Assembly: GCA_021904315.1 (NCBI GenBank) | Contig: CM038911.1 | Coordinates: 19,937,390 to 20,001,389, forward strand | Length of the DNA stretch: 64,000 nucleotides | Direction of reading: 5' to 3' | From: Sphagnum magellanicum | Taxonomy: Eukaryota > Streptophyta > Sphagnopsida > Sphagnales > Sphagnaceae | Shown here: piece after piece, positions 12,956-25,600 of the stretch | Layout: each line of letters opens with the position of its first letter | How positions within the stretch are numbered: position 1 is the stretch's first letter | Position numbers and translations under genes: made by a program | The notes under the pieces: generated by a model | Told to the model about the DNA's origin: nothing | What the model saw: the letters and a program-made list of their open reading frames with translations, nothing else | Database searches by the model: none

Positions 12956-13769
12956 TGGTTATTCAGGGTGCCATGTTAGGGGCGTAGGTGTGTAATTTAA
13001 AGTGTGGAGCTTTTTATGCACCCCACAAATTAAAGTGCACCCAAAAGTTTTTCCAATTTGTTCAACACTTTTTTTAATATGGCCCCATGCACATTTATGA
13101 CACCCATTCTAACATGTGGCGCCTATGTGGTGCTTACATGGCACTCACGTGTGTCAACGTAACATATGTGACAATATTTTTCCATGTTGGAGAACATATG
13201 TTTTCAAATGGGAACCCAAATTTTAAGGTTTTGGGAACATATGTTCACATCTTTGGCGGTAAGACGATAGGGAATTATGAGTATTTCATTTACCCAAATT
13301 CATTAGGTTATTAGTGTAATTAAATAAAAATTTACTAATATGCAACTTATATGGTTTAAATGAAAAATGACTAGTTGATTAAAACATTTTTAGTGAAATT
13401 ATTTTTAATTGTTTTGGACAATCACATGTTGCATTAAATAATTTATAGTTAAATTTTTTTTAACATGTATATTATGAGGTCCCAAGTTGGTATGACATGG
13501 ACTAAAATGCCACATCATCATACAACTTCTTTTCTTTTCAAGTTGTGGAGTCATAAATCAAATCTTTTTCAAATAATGTCGTGACAAATATACATGCCAC
13601 ATGAATTTTTTTTAAAAAAAATACATATCTATCTTTATATACATATATCGAGTTTTGTCAACAACTGTTTTTGCATCATTCACTACCACCATATGTACGT
13701 TTGTATACTACATTTGTACATGATGAATCAATGTATATACACTATATACATTAATGTACACATCCATTA
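12956..13769. other. Intergenic, nothing recognised
   Basis: AT-rich sequence with isolated short frames. A candidate frame at 13,087-13,314 has no recognisable motif. The stretch ends at the tRNA-like element on the minus strand. Confidence 0.5.
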
Positions 13770-13832
13770 AGGTTTGAGCCAAAAACCTCATGGAGATGCA
13801 CCAAGATCTTAACCACCAAATCACTTCATGGG
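13757..13832 (-). mobile_element. tRNA-like sequence, probable SINE head or relic
   Basis: On the minus strand an A-box-like stretch (tttggtggttaagatcttgg, 13,820-13,801) is followed about 30 bases later by a B-box-like ggctcaaacc (13,780-13,771). The order and spacing fit an internal RNA polymerase III promoter of tRNA origin. The flanks do not close an acceptor stem and I see no proper anticodon arm, so a tRNA-derived SINE or tRNA relic is more likely than a working tRNA gene. Confidence 0.4.
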
Positions 13833-13839
13833 TTTTAAG

Positions 13840-14940
13840 GTTTAGGGTAACCTCCAAAGCAAGTCCAAGGGTCACCATTCTTTGTGAGTGAAAGGTCATG
13901 TAAAAGTTGATTAAAATTTGAATGATTTTTTGCACAATTGCGCCCATTTGTGCAATTAAATTTGCATAGTTTGTAAATGCTTTGAACAACAACCTTTTGT
14001 GCTACTCTACAAGTGTAGGATCTTGTTAGAATAGCTTGCATGGCTAAATTGTAAAGTTTAAACCAATTTTTAAAAAAATATAATTTCAAGTGTGAAGGCT
14101 TTAGCGCACCTTTATTGCAACATGATTTGAAACACTAATAAATCATGTTTATTAGTCCATAATGGTGCACTACTCACATTATGTTTACAATGCAATGTTT
14201 CTTTCAAATTATTCATGTAGTTGATATTTTCCAAACATGTTACAATTTGCAAAACCTTTAATAAAATTTCAAGGCCCAAATTATGTTACATTTTCTGAAA
14301 CCTTTAACTAATTTTGAGGGTTGATTTAAGTTATTCAAACCAATATAACCATTGATTAATTTTGCAAGCTTTGTCATTTTTATTGGAATTTTGACTTATC
14401 ATTAATCACTAGAAGGAATAAATGTCTTTTGTAACAAAAAAAACAATGATTAGAAATCTTCAATGACTTTATGAATGACTATTATAAGCATACAATATAT
14501 AACTTTGAATCCTACCTGGAAAAATAAATAAACATAAATGAATTTGTTTTGTCACTAATGGATGATATTATTACATATGGTCACTATTAGAATTCATGGT
14601 TTTACAAAAGTTCAAGTTGACTAACAAATCTTTTTTGATTAGTGGACATGTACATTTGACTATAGGCCCAAGGCTTGAATAACATGTGTATTTTTAACTG
14701 GTAAACTTGACTAAAGTGACTTATTTGATTATATGTCAAATTGAACATCTAATCAAGTTGGACAAAAAGATGACTGCCTTGTTCAAAATGACCAATGGGT
14801 TTTAATCAATTTAAAAATGCAATCAAGTTGGATGAAACAAAATGACATCCTTAGTCAATATGGATAATGGTGTTATAATCAAATGGGACATCCTATGTTA
14901 CTTGATTAGTCAAGATAACTACTGACTAAGCTAGGCAATA
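13840..14940. other. Intergenic, nothing recognised
   Basis: AT-rich sequence. Near 14,630-14,940, phrases such as gactaa, aatcaagttggac and aatgacc recur in a loose, degenerate way. No supported gene. Confidence 0.5.
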
Positions 14941-14944
14941 GCTT

Positions 14945-15420
14945 GGGCCTACCTACATACCTACCCACCTACCATCTTATAAACCTACCTACTTCTTACT
15001 TCCCACCTACCATCCTAAATACCTACCCACCTACCCACCTCATACTTCCCATCTACCATCCCATGTCCTAATTACCCCCCAACCTACTTACCTACATACC
15101 TACCTACTTCCTACTTCCCACTTACCATCCTATATATTAATTACCCACAACCTACTCACCTACATACCTATTTCCTCTTTTTTCCCACCTACCATCCTAC
15201 ATCTTTGCCTACCTACCTACTTCATATTTCCCACCTAACATCATACAACCCTACCCGCCTACCTTCTATTTCCCACCTACCATTTGAAATTTCTACTTAC
15301 CTACCCACTTACCTACCTAATTACCTATCTCCTATGGACTATAAGCTATTTACTTACTTACATTTTTACCTACCAAGCATCATGCAACCTACTTACTAAC
15401 TACTTAACATTTTTACTTAC
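14945..15420. repeat. Degenerate TACC/CTAC tandem tract
   Basis: The stretch consists of tacctacc, cccacctaccat and ctacttcc variants repeated over about 475 bp. A loose higher-order unit (cttcccacctaccatcctaaa/taa) of roughly 60-80 bp is visible between 14,990 and 15,250. It is microsatellite-derived, and the open frames inside it are artefacts of the repeat. It abuts the tRNA-like element at about 15,434. Confidence 0.75.
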
Positions 15421-15433
15421 CTACACAATTAAT

Positions 15434-15575
15434 GATGTGAAATAATAAATGAAATAAAAAACTTGACAAGTTTTGTCAATTTTGGAAGGTGTAGTCCATT
15501 TGTAAGGACTTGGGCTATCATTGGGGAAGTGAGGGGTTCAATTTTCTAATACTTGTAACTTATATACATGTTTAA
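15434..15575 (+). mobile_element. tRNA-like SINE candidate, copy 1
   Basis: An A-box-like tagtccatttgtaagg (15,492-15,507) and a B-box-like ggttcaattt (15,535-15,544) are spaced as in tRNA genes. The element resembles 29,123-29,260: both begin with atgtgaaata...aaaaactt, then a T-rich stretch, then gtagtc(c/t)att-gtaaggactt. Two dispersed copies with internal pol III-type boxes suggest a SINE family. Target-site duplications were not identified. Confidence 0.45.
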
Positions 15576-16420
15576 ATGGTTAAAATAAGTAAGGTATGTT
15601 AAGTTAAGAATGCTAGATAAACTAAGTTAAGTTAAGTAGGTTAGGTTAGGCTAAATTACCACCTACTTGTTTTTTTATGACCTACTTGAACCTATATACA
15701 AGGTTTACCTACCTACACCAAAAAAAAATGAATCCAAGAAAAAATTTGGGTAAAACTTTGACTAGTCAAATGGTCCATTATCCAGTAATCAAAATGACCA
15801 ATCAAATAGTTTGATAGTCTCCTAGTAAAAAAGACCCACTATTAAAAATTTTATCATTTGCAACTATTGTTTGCGACTACTTTTTAGTCGTAAGCAACAT
15901 TTGCGACTAAAATTCTTGTAGTAACAAACAAGTTGAACACAATAACTAGTCACATGTAGCATATGAAGTTTTTTTCGTCAAATATGTATTTAGTTGTCAT
16001 ATACATCTATACATAAACAACTTTACAATTGCAATTGCAACTATTTTGGTAACAAATGGTGTCTTGCCATGGGGGTCCATAGATAACTACTTTTTGCACA
16101 CACATGATGATGCCACATGGAAGATTATTGGCCAACGATAATGAGTTCAACAAATAAACCAAACAAGGTGTTTTTGTGACTAAAATTAGGCGATTGCATA
16201 CAACACATAATCCATGGCCCATCGATCACCACTTGTCCACTTGCAAATATTCGATTTTGGTTTAAGGTTGATGAGAAAGATTCACCATCCAACAGCCTCA
16301 AATGTGCCATGTGTCATCTAGCAATATAGTCATGGGATTGATTTAGGGTTAGGTCATGGAACCAATGTAGTTATAAATGGAACTATTGGTTTATAGTCAA
16401 TTTTGACAAATCATCAATGA
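15576..16420. other. Intergenic, nothing recognised
   Basis: Contains a short aagttaggtt/aagtaggtt-type run (about 15,585-15,660) and the stretch gcgactac...gtcgtaag...gcgactaa near 15,870-15,910. No gene is supported. Confidence 0.5.
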
Positions 16421-16810
16421 TTAATGCCACACCATGTGTATGGCCATTTTGATGTTAATTAAGGTTAGGGGTTGGTGATAGCCATGTTGTTTCATTCCAT
16501 GTGTCAACAATGTGTGTCTAGTTGATCTATTTTTAAGGTTTGGATTTGGTGCATTTTACTTACAACTACAACTAGGGGTATGTAGTTGCAAATGATGGCA
16601 TATTGACCGACCCACAAGACACCATGTGTAAGTTAATTTTCAAATTAATTAGGGTTAGGGTTTGGCAACAACCATGTTGTCAACTACCACATGTCAAGTA
16701 GGGGTGACTTCATATTGAATGGTTTTATGTTTGCCATGTGTATGGTAGGATTTAATTACTTATGTGAAAATTAAGGTTAAGGTTGCGTGATTAGGGTTAC
16801 ACCAAGTCAG
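16421..16810. repeat. Degenerate direct repeats with ttagggttaggg cores
   Basis: Three related segments start near 16,425, 16,615 and 16,725. Each has accatgtgta(t/a)g, then ttaattaaggttaggg or a variant, then gccatgttgt/accatgttgtcaac and catgtgtca. The period is roughly 110-190 bp with heavy divergence. The short TTAGGG runs are only two units long, so this is not a telomere tract. Confidence 0.4.
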
Positions 16811-17049
16811 TTGTTTTTGCAACCAGGAGTAGGGTAGTTGCAACAATTATTAATCCATTTACCTACCACAGTAGGGCTTGTAAGATTTTCTGAACTTAAG
16901 TTTTTAGCTTGAGGTCCTCCACAACTTCACTGACTCAAAATTTCCAAAATCTGACATTTTACATGACTCCTAAGCATGTTTGTGAGGGCTGGTCCATTTT
17001 TTGGAGTGGGACAATTTTGATCAAATATCAATTAAGGGTTAAAGAATGA

Positions 17050-18335
17050 GGAAAATATTGGAAAGTGCTGGGTGATAGGTACATGTTCAGTGATGGGCAG
17101 TTCTACCCTACTTGCATTTTGTTCCCTGAAAAGGAGTTTGAATATAGATGGTCCCCCTTTGTCTAGCTTTGTTCCCGGCCATAAGGGTTCCCTTTAAAGG
17201 CAGATTGCTTCCTTTTTCACATGCTTTAAATTATGAGTAGTTGCAAACAAGCATCAAGCCATTCTCCTTGTGGTCAGGGTTTATGTGTCGGGTAACATGG
17301 AAAGAGCAGGGTGTTCCCAAAAGAAGTGGCCACATGAGGCCAAGCCAAGGGCCGCTTCTTTTGCGAATGCCCCCACTCTGAGGGTGTTGCCAGGGAAACC
17401 ACTGGCAGATTTTTTTGTTTTCACTTTTCCCCCATACCCACTGGGCATCATGGAAGAAAAAGAACAATCAGAGACCCTGCATTATGGATAATGAAACACC
17501 CGCCGAATGGGAGGAACAAGCTTTTCATTTTTGTAAAGCACTCCTTGATTATTTTAGTGTAAAGGGAGGTACCCTTATTTTTGGTAGTAAGATCCCATCC
17601 CAGAGAGAGGGTTCTTACCTCCATACAGAGGGTATTATGTATAGGAGAAGGGCCTGAGTACAAGCCCTTCCCCATTTGAGATCTGTGCCCGAGGCCAGTA
17701 GGCCGAGGAAACCCCTTGAAAATCACGGAAGGCCTTGTACTCAGGTCCTTCCTGCGTAAAGCAGAGCTGGGATTTGTTCACTTTTTAGAAATAGTGAAAG
17801 GCTGGCTGGTACCTTCCACCATAGAAGATCCAGCTTGCTGAAAACAGGTTCCTTCAGGCAGGTAAGGGAGCTGAAAATACAAAGGAAAAATCCAGGCAAT
17901 AAAGTTATCCGTAAACTTAGGAAAAGACGGCACCGGAACCCCCTGTTTGACATGGGGAATGAGATTTCAAAAAATAGGCCAAAAAAAGTGCACTGGGCTT
18001 CAACGAGGCATGAATCTCAGTTTAGCATCAAATTTGGTGCTAAACTAAGTTTGCTCTGTCCTTTCTTTTCCTGAACGCCTTCAACCAATCACTGCTCCTG
18101 ATATGTGCACTGTAGCTATAAATATTCTCGCACTTCGTGCATTTAATCCTGGGTCTCAGTATTTCATACCCTTATTTAATAAAATTTCATGACTTTGTGG
18201 ACAAAAGCCAGGAGGGGATGAAGCGTTCAAATGAGGGGTTCAACTCAGGCCCAACAGGGCACGACTTTACGGATAACTCTAATGCTTTAGGTACTAACGA
18301 GCCGGCACTGGGTGCCAGTTATAGCTTCCAGTAAG
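17050..18335. repeat. GC-richer dispersed repeat, part matched in inverse at 56.1-56.35 kb
   Basis: This stretch is clearly richer in G and C than its surroundings. The part at 17,655-17,905 (cagagctgggattt, ggtaccttccac, cagcttgctgaaaacagg, agggagctgaaaatacaaag) matches the reverse complement of 56,133-56,355. Imperfect inverted repeats such as ggaaggccttg...caggtccttcc (about 17,727) and the perfect agtttagca...tgctaaact (18,017-18,044) are present. A TATAAATA-like box at 18,117 and an AATAAA at about 18,178 are consistent with a transposon end or solo LTR, but I could not define boundaries. Confidence 0.5.
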
Positions 18336-19649
18336 CTGAAAGGCCTGTATGTTTGTTGGGTCATATGAGTGTGTAAGTTCGTCTAAGTGTTTCCTTCAAC
18401 CCATTCCAGAAATTTAGTGCCCAATAACATGTTTGATGAGATATAGCAGCTAGAACTAGTTGTAGTTGGACTGTTGTGGTGGCGCAGTTATAAATCCAAG
18501 TTGCAGACATATATATAAACTCTTGCATGAAATTAATTTGCCAAAAAAAAGAGCTTGCTGTTTTGTATGAGTGCGATATAATAATTACCATTCTGGACAA
18601 CAGCATATATCATCAGCAATTATTTGAATCATTGCTGAGACCCGCAGACATATACATGCAGGAATGATTAAAGAGATTGATCAAGATTGAAGTTTAGATC
18701 CATTGCTGACTCCGGCACTTGACCCAATGTTGTAATAACTTGTAACATATTTCATACTGCATGTACACTAAAATTTTCATTCGTTTGTGAGTGAAGATGC
18801 CAGTTTCATGAATTACAAGCTTGCTATGAATTGTAAATAGTCTCAAATTGCTGCATGCTTATTCTCAAAATGATACTTTGGATGCAAAAGCTGTGTCGCC
18901 AGCATTTGTTGATTCACATAGCAGCTCTATACATATAATTTATGTGTGTGTGTATATATATATATGTTTACAGTTATTAGGATTTTTTAATAATATTTTT
19001 AGATGTGGTTCCTTCTCAACTAATTCTTACTCCCCCCCTCTTGCTTCATACAAATGGTTCTTTAACATAAAATTTCATTTTTAGAATATTTGTATTAATT
19101 CTATGATTTTTAATGGAAAAAAATTTGATTATAAGTCTTGAGGGTACTATTCCAATGACCAACATGGAAAACAAAACTTCTTACTGTAAAATTGAATACA
19201 TATATGATCATAAGGTCTCCATTATATGAACCTTGAAATTTGACTAGTCCTCTAAGTCCACTTCAATCTCAATCAATTCAATTCAATTTTTGGAACTTGA
19301 CTTACAATGAACCCTAGAATCATGGGGTCAATTTTTTATCACAAAAATAATAATTTTTAAATTAAAAATAGTGTCTTCTTAAATTTAAACATGGTCTTTA
19401 AATCGGAGGTGCATATTATTAGCCTTAAACTTATGTCCTGAGATTAAGAACTGGAACCAGAGGCAAATTTTTTAACCTAATCAGAATTCCTGCCGCCCAA
19501 GCCTAGAATAAACCAATCAATCAACTCTGGGACTGGCTCCAAATGGCTATTTAATGCTTGACGCACCTTGCTATATATATCCTGGAAGACACCTTCCATG
19601 TTGATACTTTTGTTCATTTGTTGAATGATAGAAAAAAAAGCTTTGTTAG
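18336..19649. other. Intergenic, with short TG/TA microsatellite
   Basis: A (tg)n(ta)n tract lies at about 18,942-18,965. The rest is AT-rich with no convincing gene, ending at the left arm of the inverted-repeat element. Confidence 0.5.
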
Positions 19650-22010
19650 CCTGGTAGGCAAGGATATTCTGTTTAGATTCATTATAGAGTATATTAGCTT
19701 AAGGGATTTTGGCCCCTAGATAATAGGTCTATTTATATATGAGGATTTTTGAGAGATGATATTTTGGCTTGTGTTGAAACTTGAGATTAGTTATAGAGTT
19801 ATAATATCTTGAAGGATTTGGGTTTCTTTTAGAGGATTTTTTTGAAGATTATAATTTTTGCATGGTGAAATATCTGAGTTTCCATAATTCTTCTTCTGCC
19901 TTAAGATACTTTTTAATGTAAATGGTAAGGCCACAGTGTGACACACCCCTTGTTAACCCCTTAATTGACGTTTGATGAAAACAGTCCCAACTGGGACGAC
20001 CCTGGTCATGCAATCACATAACTGCCCCAAAGTCATGTACAATGTTGGAATTTTGAATTTTTGACTTGTTAGAGAGTTGTCAGGAATTTCTACCCTGACA
20101 ACTCTCTATGAAGTTGAGTGTTTGAACTTTAGAAGAAAAGAAATTTGGGTGAGAAATGGAAAATGCCCACCAATCAAAGTGCAATTCTACTAATTACCTA
20201 CAACTTCAACATGTTCATGCTTTTTGAAAATTTGATCAAGCTATCGTCCTTCATTGATGATAAAAATTCTAAGGTTGGTTAGACAAAAGGCATCCATACT
20301 GAAAAAAGCCATTGGCAAACTGGGAGCCGTAACTAGCACCCAGTGCTGGCTCCCAGGCATAATGGACTAAATGTGCTACTTAGGTAGGTCTTAAAGTAAC
20401 TAGGTAGGTCTTAACATAGTCCAGGTGAATAAGAGAAGGCAGAATCTGCCACTGTGGCCGTTTTTGGAAAAACATCAATGCCTGAAAACGTGCAGAATCG
20501 GCAGGTTCAGTCCATTATGTTTGTCATAATGTCCTCTGAAGGCCCTGGTGTCAGGTCAGTACACCCAGACGTCGGGCTCCGCCCTCAATTCCAGGGCGTA
20601 CTGCCCTGATACCAGGGCCTTCCCCTACACTGAAACTGCCCGTCTTTCAGCAGAGGAAATATTCTGTCCAGTGAGCTGCCCTGCAAGTACAGCTGAAAAA
20701 TATATACCGCTGCTTTCCGGCTGCTTTCCGATTACTTGTTTGTGACCATTGATTTTTTCTAGTTTCATTAGGATACATCCCGTGGGGAAACCCCATTGAG
20801 TCAAGTGATCAAATTGTGCAAAACTTTATTAAGACAAAGCACCCAAAAGAGGGGGAAAACAAGGAACAAAAGGAAAGCACTCCTGTCCAGGCCATAAAAC
20901 AAAAATGGTCAACAAGGTGGGCAAGTGAGAGGAGTGGGAAAAAGTCACATAGTCGACCCACTATCATAAGAAGCCTGTTAGACAAGGAGAGGGGAGGTAT
21001 ACTATAAAAAAAAACACCTAGCTTAGAAGAACCCTCCCCAGTAATAATGGCTTGTCACATTAAAGTAGTTGCAGCATACACCTGCTATGACGTCACTAAC
21101 ACCCTCTGTCTATAAAAAGCATGCAAAATCCAAACTGGAAGACCTCTGGACCCTTTGCTACCAAGCTATGTTTGCACAATGATGGACGGCTTGTTGATGT
21201 TTGAATAGGTCACCCTTGAGATTTGGAGAAAGTTAGTTTTGGCACCAAGAAATCCTCATGCCCAATTAGGCAGAAACCTGTGGCATGTGGAGAGTAACTG
21301 AGGCATCTTTATTTGCATCAACCCTTTTTTTTTATTGCCCAAAATTTTCCAAAAATAATTTTTAAAAATTGAAATTGAATTATTTTTCAGGGTTTCAATC
21401 ACCAGAAGTGAGAAAATCGCCTGATTTCTGAGTTTGGATTTTCGTATGTAGCCAAAACTAGGGAAGGATAACTAAATATTTTGGTTTTCTTATTTGGAAC
21501 ATTTTGTCACTTTTTGCATTTTTTGGAGAAAATTCACCATTTTTGAAAAAATTGAAAGAATTCACCAATTTTTGTGTGTTTATTGGAAGCACAACAGCAG
21601 ACCCACATTTCTCTGCTGACATGTGCAGTTGCAGGCTGTGTTCATCATGAAGCAACGACCTAGTGCATCCATTTTGTAAAGGCTAAAAACTTTACTGATC
21701 ATAACAAGGGGTCTGTCACACTGTGCCCTTGCCATTTACATTAAAAAGTATCTTTATGCAAAAGAAGAATTATGAAAACTCAAATATTTCACCATGCTAA
21801 AATTATAATCTTCAAAAATCCTCTAAAAGAAACCAAAATCTTTCAAGATATTATAAGTTTATAACTAATCTCAAGTTTCAACACAAGCCAAAATATCATC
21901 TTTCAAAAATCTTCATATAAAAATAGACCTATTACCCAGGAGGCCAAAATCCCTTAAGCTGCTATAATCTCTAATGAATCTAAGCACAATATCCTTGCCT
22001 TGGTAGGCAA
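19650..22010. mobile_element. 2.36-kb sequence with about 305-bp inverted-repeat ends (copy B)
   Basis: The left end (19,650-19,955) and right end (21,702-22,010) are inverted copies of each other with only scattered differences. Reading inward, both start at a cctggtaggcaagg / ccttggtaggcaagg edge and end at acaaggggt / accccttgtta. The interior has no transposase-like frame. It contains GC-rich hairpins (20,540-20,620) and a gggagcc...ggctccc hairpin near 20,325. Copy C (from 30,778) has a left arm lacking its outer part, and copy A has only the right arm in view. A non-autonomous DNA transposon with long terminal inverted repeats or a foldback element fits best. No clear target-site duplication was seen, and homology with A and C continues past the right end. 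Confidence 0.55.
20540..20620. repeat. GC-rich hairpin inside copy B
   Basis: Two 23-base arms, 20,540-20,562 and 20,598-20,620, pair with 21 of 23 matches around a 35-base loop. In copy C the equivalent arms (from 31,533 and up to 31,610) keep a perfect 14-bp stem, aggccctggtgtca. Although the loop sequence differs between copies, the outer stem is kept, which argues for selection or for repeated local inversion. Confidence 0.6.
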
Positions 22011-22668
22011 GGGCAACAAAAATTTCAAGTCTAGGCCTAGCACCTACACATGTGAAAGTTTGAGGTTTGCATGTGCCATGACTTTATGGGAAACAAATTA
22101 TTTACAATGTTTCCCAGTAGGTGTAATCGAGGGAGAAAAAGTTGGACAAATTGATATAATCTATGTAAAAGGAAAGTTCAGACAAAGTACTCTGGCAAAC
22201 TCTAACACGCCTCAATTTTCTCTGCTGACACACACATGGTGGGGCACCAGTCCATCAATGATGGACCACTTGTCTCCATTTTCTAAACGCCAAATATTTG
22301 AGTGATCAGAGGAAGTTCCGTGTCCAGGACGCACGCATAACTTTATTAAAGACTTTCAATCTTGAACAGCGTGAAAGCACACAACAACCGGAGAAAAAGT
22401 CAGTAAAGTATGGACTTGACATAATATATTCCACAGTAAAGTTCTGAGTAGGTACTACTGAAAACTTTCACCAGGCTCAATTGTCTTTGCTGCCACACAG
22501 CGTGCACCATCCGAGAAGGACCAGTGGCATCCTTATTCTCAACCTCTCTTCATAACCACCTTAAGTTGTTTCATGGGTCTGCCCTAAATGCACGGAATCC
22601 CACGGACCAGTTCACCCTTGGCTCATATTTGCATCTAGATGATCCCTTGCATCCTTTCTTCAAAAACC
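22011..22668 (+). repeat. Continuation of copy B homology beyond the inverted-repeat end
   Basis: This part matches 1,128-1,770 and 32,992-33,635 (for example the caagtctaggcctagcac and gggaaacaaattat stretches). Homology stops abruptly after ttcttcaaaaacca at about 22,668, whereas copies A and C continue into the TPR-kinase leader. The repeat unit is therefore either larger than the inverted-repeat element, or B is a truncated copy of the gene-associated block. Confidence 0.65.
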
Positions 22669-25600
22669 AATTATACCTATCTCCACAAATTTATTTGGCC
22701 CATCCATCCAAACAATGACACAGATACCTAAATGCCATGAAAGTTGGGAAGCCAAAAATCAAAGTTGTGTATGGGAAGGCACAAATCCAAGAGAATACAT
22801 GGGTTGGGAAACTCTACAAAGAGTTTTTACCAATACTCAATTGGGCTGACCTTTCAAATTATGTTAGCAGAGGAATTACAAATCTTAATGTGATCATGGA
22901 TTAAAAAGTGACTTATGAAACAATGAAATAAAATACATGTGTAATTGATTTCATTATGAGTCTAGATGTTTACATACGAACAATTTAATGTACAAAACTT
23001 AAATTATACATGTATTGATGGTATTTGAAGTGGCCCATGAGTCCAAGCCAAAGGAATGTTTTCATTCATAGCCCAAGCTAGACTTCAAATTGTTACCATG
23101 CTTTCATGTATGGTTGTTTTGGATGTAGTATACCCTTATATAAAAGTACAAGTTTCAATTATAGGCTTAATGTTCCCCCAAAAAAGTTCCCAATGACCTT
23201 TAGCCCTTAGATGGGATCAAGAAGGGGGAAAGGGGTGGGGATATACATTTGCAAGCATGCTATCAACAAACAACAACTGATAATTGCTAGCATCAAAGCA
23301 ACATCAATTTTGAACACCATTAAGGATGAACAATTTACCCAACATTCACTATGCACCCTATGACTAAATAGGTGTGTATTATGTCTAAATTTATTGTGAT
23401 TTTTTTTTTGTTGTCTCATGGGAAATCCATTGCACAATGAAAGGGAATGTTGTTCAAACTTTAAATAAGGCTAGCGAAGCATTAGCATTCTTCCCATTGG
23501 CCATGCAGGGATGGTGCATTTTATCCATCTTGGTGATGGGAGAATTAAATCGCCTTCTTGATCACCCATTAGGCCCCACTTGGAATAAGGAAATGTGCCG
23601 TAATGGGACAAAACTATGCATCTTGGGCTCTTATGGGCCCATGTGGGATAGATAACATTTTGTTTAAATAGGGGGAAAGTTACAGATGAAAGCACTTGTG
23701 CAAGGCAAATATCACCTTTTCCAAAATATGTCAAATCCTTATGTCTTAGAGTAACATTTTCTTAATATTGTGGCTGGATAATTTATTTTCATTTTGCTAG
23801 ATCTGAATCCCAAGGTCAAATATCACCCATGTATTATTTGGTGGACTGAATAAACATGTTTTATAAGTTGGATATTAAAAAGAAGGAAAATAATAAAATA
23901 ATAATAGAGAATAACTAAAAAATTAGATAGACCCCTAATCCCTAGACCCTTACCATAATATCCATATCCAAATAGGTTTTGTTTATTTGGATCTGGACAT
24001 GGATCTTATGAACATGACATCCAAGGAACATTATATTAGTTGGATATTAGCAAAAATGATATCCAACTATATGAAAATTATAATTATTGATCCATGATAT
24101 TTGAATTTTTCAAATAGCCACCCAACACCCAATGCACCCATTGAGTTTAGTATATGGTTGTTGGTTTCTATAGTAGTAGGATGCTTACTATTCAAAGGCC
24201 TAAACCATATTTCCTCAGAAGGGGAGTCCTGATTAAATTTACATCTCTCCAAATAATGGATTTCAAAATAAAATGCATTTATGATAGCTACAATTAACGA
24301 GCATGCAAATCACACTATGAAGCACATGACAAGGCACAATTTATGAATGTTTAAATAATCAATTTTGAATATGTTTTAGAAGTGTTCCAAGTATGAACAA
24401 ACTACCAAATAACACGAACTGCGAGAGCTTGAAAGATTTCCAAAAGCTTTTACTTCATGGATTAAAAAGTTTGAGGTCTAAGATGGATAATACCGAAACA
24501 AGTTTCAAAGTAAAAGTGGGGGAACAACATGTGGATTCCCAATCCGACTGAAAAAAAATGAAAATGGATGAAGGTTTGCAAAATTTTGAAGTGCAAACAA
24601 AAGTTGAAAACAAGGGAACATCATTGGTAGCCCAACTCACCTACAAGGAAATTTATAGCAATTGTTCAATGGTCAATAATCCAATTTGCCATGACCTTAA
24701 TTCATTCCTTGGGAAAACTACAAAACAGGCCAAAAACATTGTAGGTATGTTGTAAACAGTGTTAGATTGTAATGTGCGGCATGCTTGTCTCACCACAATG
24801 AATTTAGTTTCTTGATTTTGTAGGTGCCAAACATGGTTAGAACTATGGGTCCTGCACCATTGCAATATGATTGGTATCAAACAAGAGCTCTAGTGGTGGT
24901 TTGTGTTTTTGCAAAGGCACTAGATGAAAATGATTTGAAAGTGCACATTGATGAGTAAAATGTATTCCTTGTTTACATCTTTTTCCTTTGTTGTTATTGG
25001 GTGATTTTGCAATTGCCAAAATGTGGTAATGCTAGTATGTTACAACACACCACATACAATGTCAATTGCAATAAAATCTTCCAAAGACAAGTTGCATGTA
25101 GTTTTTGTGTGGGTTTTTATGGGAGCTCATCATCATATGTGCTAACTGGGATATTGAAAACGGATGTTGGTAGTTGGGTGTTGTCAACCTCAAAGAGGAA
25201 TGGCCATGCATGTTGGGGTTATGTTTATTTGGGAAAATAAACAATCAACTTGGGTTAGCAATGCCTTTTACATTACATTGGTAGGATCTATGTCTTGGAT
25301 ATTTTATGGCCATTATGTTCATTAACTTGGAATGTATGTCTGCAAATCATTCCAGTAAAGTGTCAATATATATTGTTTGAAACTAAAGTGGAGATTGAAC
25401 TTGTGAAGGTATAGACCATTCCTTGGATCCAACTTGAAGTCAACAAAGTAAAATCAAAAGTCAAGCTTGAGGTAGGTTTGTCTATTCAAGCATGCCCTTT
25501 GTTAGGTTATGCCATCTGGTTGTGTGAGCTCTATTGGGGTCATGGTTCTAACAATAGGTGATCTAAATCTAATTTGGGTTGTTCTTGGGTCGACTTGACA

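Noticed and set aside
13757-13832. Functional tRNA gene on the minus strand
   Set aside because: A- and B-box-like stretches are present, but I cannot fold a full cloverleaf with an acceptor stem and anticodon arm.
14945-15420. CRISPR-like or other regularly spaced repeat array
   Set aside because: The TACC/CTAC repeats have no constant spacing or conserved unit with unique spacers, and the context is a plant nuclear genome.
16421-16810. Possible interstitial telomere repeat (ttagggttaggg)
   Set aside because: Only two consecutive units occur, set inside longer degenerate direct repeats, and the plant-type TTTAGGG unit is not tandemly repeated.
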